A DNA stretch of 64,000 nucleotides from Paroedura picta (taxonomy: Eukaryota; Chordata; Lepidosauria; Squamata; Gekkonidae). Positions 62,077-64,000 of the stretch are shown here, piece by piece. The stretch is taken from assembly GCF_049243985.1 (NCBI RefSeq), contig NC_135369.1:25838765-25902764 (forward strand), read 5' to 3'. The first letter of the stretch is position 1; each line of letters opens with the position of its first letter. Both the position numbers and the translations under genes were made by a program. The notes beneath the pieces are model-generated. The model saw nothing but the letters and a program-made list of their open reading frames with translations. It made no database searches and had not been told where the DNA came from.

Positions 62077-64000
62077 GTATGGACTCATGGCTTTTGGAGT
62101 GGTTGCAGAGAAGTTTGTGGGGGCGAGATCATAGTCCTCACTCACTCCAGCAGCTTGAAGGGTCAAGTTGCATGTTTGGGATTGTTGTGTATTCATTCAT
62201 TCATTCATTCATTCATTCATTCATTCATTCATTCATTCATTCATTCATTCATTCTGAGACTTCCATACCACTCCCTCATGAACAGATGCTTCAGGGCGGT
62301 GTACAACATAGTGTAAATCAGTGGTCCCCAACCTTTTTATCACCGGGGACCACTCAACGCTTGACAATTTTACTGAGGCCCGGGGGGGGGGGGTAGTTTA
62401 CTCCTCTACTCTCAACCACTGCCCTAACGCTCTCTGATCACTATGGTAATGTTTAAACATTAAGCTCTCACAAGCTTCAAAATAAGATACAGACACGCCA
62501 CAACAATGAACATAAGGAACATTTTATTTTCATGGAAATTTTAACTCATGACAATGACAGGTCAATGGGAACCCTGAGCTTGTTTCTCTGCAACGAGATA
62601 GTCCCATCTGGGAGTGATGGGAGACAATGACACCCAAAGTGTGTTGTAAAGGGCCGGGGGGGGATGAAGTAAAGGGCCGGGGGGGGATGAAGTAAAGGGC
62701 CGGGGACGGGAAGACGTCCTTCGCGGCCCACCTCCAATTAGTCGAAGGACCACACGTGGTCCGCAGACCACAGGTTGGGGATCGCTGGGGTAATTAAGAC
62801 AGATAATAAAAAGCCAAAAACATACAATCCCAGTAAAAGGATTAAAATCAATCAAAAATTAAAACCGTTAGTTAGCCCTATATGGGAAGGAGAGGAAGAA
62901 TGGGGGGGAGGCCCTGATAAAATGTCATTGCTGGCCTCAACCATAAGCTTGGCGGAAGAGCTCCGTTTGGCAGACACTGCGGAACTGTTCAAGTTCCCAC
63001 AAGGGCGCTGATCTCCCCAGGGAGCTCATCCCACCAAGCAGGAGCCAGGACCAAAAAGGCCCTGGCTGTGGTTGAGGCCACGCATATTTCTTTAGGGTCA
63101 GGAGACACGAGCCAGTTTGCATTTGCCAATCGAAGGGCTCTCTGAGAGATGTAATCAGATAGGCAGCCCCTTAGAATGGACCGTTCCAGTTCAAAATGTG
63201 GGACAGAGGAGAAATAACATTTCTGAATCTTCCCCTATGCAAACAAAATCTTCTCAGTCCAGCCTGTTCAGAGCAGGCTGGAATAGAACTTGGGTCCCTG
63301 CTGTGATGTTTTATTATTATTTTACTTGCAGGGAGTTTTTGTACATGAGGGAGCTGAGCGGGGCACCAGTCAAGTTCGTGGCTTGGGGGTTTCTCCAGCT
63401 GGCTTGAAATTTCCAAAAGGCTTCATTTGATGTTGTGTTTTTAAGAAGTGCTGCCTTGAAAGGAAAATGCTGTTTGTAAAATATACAAGAATGGATCTGA
63501 GATTAATGTCCGAAAATAGTTGGGAAGATAGAAGAGGGTAAGCCAGTCAGTTTTTTGGGAGGAATCACTGTGTGCAGAGAGGGAAGTCGAGGCAGGGGGG
63601 CGCAACCTAGCAGGGCAAACATTAAGGGAAATTGGAACCGGCACCTGACTTCCCCATGTCCCCTGACCAGCTGTATTTCCCTCTTGCAGATCTCCATGTT
63701 GTTGCTCTTCTTGGAATACCCCACTCTGTTATGCCCGGATGCCAAGGCGGGGCAAGAAGCTGCGGCGTCCTTGCTGTCCCTTTTTGCCCAGCTGGGTTCC
63801 TCGCCCAAAGTGCTGCCCCTGCGGTGCCACCTGCTCTTTGCGGTGGGGACCGTGCTGCTGGCCACGGAGGCCTTTGGTGAGGGATGCCCGACTGCCCACG
63901 AATACCTTTCCCTGCTGTTCCACCTGGCTTCAGATCTCAACGACCGGCACGGGGGGGCTGCGGAGAGACCCGTCCGGGTAGCTGCCTGCGAGTGCCTGAG
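61924..64000 (+). CDS. AP5B1: AP5B1, AP-5 adaptor complex beta subunit (5' part, runs off the window)
   Basis: Large beta-type subunit of AP-5, an adaptor complex on late endosomes and lysosomes that works with SPG11 and SPG15 (family knowledge). Coding parts seen: 61924-62076 (residues 1-51) and 63690-64000 (residues 52-154, continuing). Diagnostic residues against human: F-A/S-PSAF-type FRSCPTAF, DL-EKL-EQ-K (human DLRSEKLSEQTK), LEYP-LL-PDA (human MEYPAQLWPDA), and PVRVAACECL (human PLQATACECL). The intron sits after the EQ-K block, as I recall in human. The full protein should be about 850-880 residues, so about 80 percent lies beyond the window. Nothing suggests decay. Confidence 0.93.
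62193..62254 (+). repeat. (ATTC)n microsatellite
   Basis: About 15 ATTC units, the source of a spurious IHSFIHSF frame. Confidence 0.97.
62255..63160 (-). mobile_element. Old LINE-like segment split by a hAT MITE
   Basis: TCCATACCACTCCCTCATGA, then TTCAGGGCGGTGTACAACAT, precedes the MITE. After it come ATTAAGACAGATAATAAAAA and GGAGCTCATCCCACCAAGCA, phrases typical of reptile non-LTR elements in antisense. Family not determined. Confidence 0.5.
62319..62787. mobile_element. hAT MITE in AP5B1 intron
   Basis: The ends CAGTGGTCCCCAACCTTTTT and CAGGTTGGGGATCGCTG are inverted copies. Flanks GTGTAAAT / GGGTAATT match at 6 of 8. No transposase coding. A 23-bp unit (AAAGGGCCGGGGGGGGATGA...) repeats 2-3 times at about 62646-62705. 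Confidence 0.88.
63690..64000 (+). CDS. AP5B1: AP5B1 second coding exon, 5' part
   Basis: The acceptor TTTCCCTCTTGCAG ends at 63689. It reads ISMLLLFLEYPTLLCPDAKA, then GQEAAASLLSLFAQLGSSPK, and is open to the window end in one frame. The helical, leucine-rich character fits an adaptin trunk. Confidence 0.93.
   Translation, partial: MSMLLLFLEYPTLLCPDAKAGQEAAASLLSLFAQLGSSPKVLPLRCHLLFAVGTVLLATEAFGEGCPTAHEYLSLLFHLASDLNDRHGGAAERPVRVAACECL

Larger units (their letters stand above)
62077..63689 (+). other. AP5B1 intron between coding exons
   Basis: 1,613 bp with a tetranucleotide run, a hAT MITE and an old LINE-like segment (listed separately). Confidence 0.85.

Overview
This is vertebrate nuclear DNA, almost certainly from a squamate reptile (a lizard). 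It holds two conserved host genes, OVOL1 and AP5B1, split by GT-AG introns. A 3' truncated-type Sauria SINE and a full-length one with a (ACCTTT)-type tail, RTE-BovB 3' ends, many CR1 copies and a squamate-like L1 point to Squamata. The genus cannot be named from the sequence. No bacterial-style genes, CRISPR arrays or operons are present, and no retroviral or LTR element was recognised.

Layout. Positions 1-18,200 are gene-poor and made of nested repeats: CR1 with reverse-transcriptase remnants (5866-7196), an L1 3' half (10440-12255), and a hAT-like cluster split by an unexplained GC-rich insert (13000-14402). OVOL1 lies on the minus strand (coding 27264 down to 18817, four exons, 260 codons) with a CpG-island promoter at about 26540-27740. 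Positions 27,800-58,700 form a roughly 30 kb intergenic block filled by SINEs, CR1, BovB, L2 remnants and short DNA transposons, plus one RPS28 retrocopy. AP5B1 starts from a CpG island at about 58790-59690, has a probable non-coding first exon, and is coded on the plus strand from 61924 to beyond the window end.

How the genes relate. OVOL1 and AP5B1 are divergent (head to head), the arrangement I recall for human 11q13. Here the two start codons are about 34.7 kb apart, and most of that spacing is repeat sequence. OVOL1 is a nuclear zinc-finger repressor of epithelial differentiation. AP5B1 is the large beta subunit of the AP-5 endolysosomal adaptor. They share a neighbourhood, not a pathway.

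Repeat families used below. SINE-A: tRNA-derived, with a tail ending in CTT/TTC repeats. SINE-G: tRNA-derived, with a head like CTCAGTGGCAGAG. MIR-like: a tRNA-headed SINE with the body CCCAAGGTCACCCAGC. 5S-SINE: a head derived from 5S rRNA. Sauria SINE. Palindromic hAT MITE: starts CAGGGGTAGTCAA, with 8-bp target duplications. hAT-C: a Charlie-like element with ends like CAGGCTTTCTCAACC. Repeat B: a roughly 200-bp element with ends like GGGTTGCCAGCTCTGGGTT. Repeat E: contains TAGCCATGTTGGTCTGAAG. Family names come from memory and were not searched. Boundaries of diverged repeats are approximate, within about 10-20 bp.
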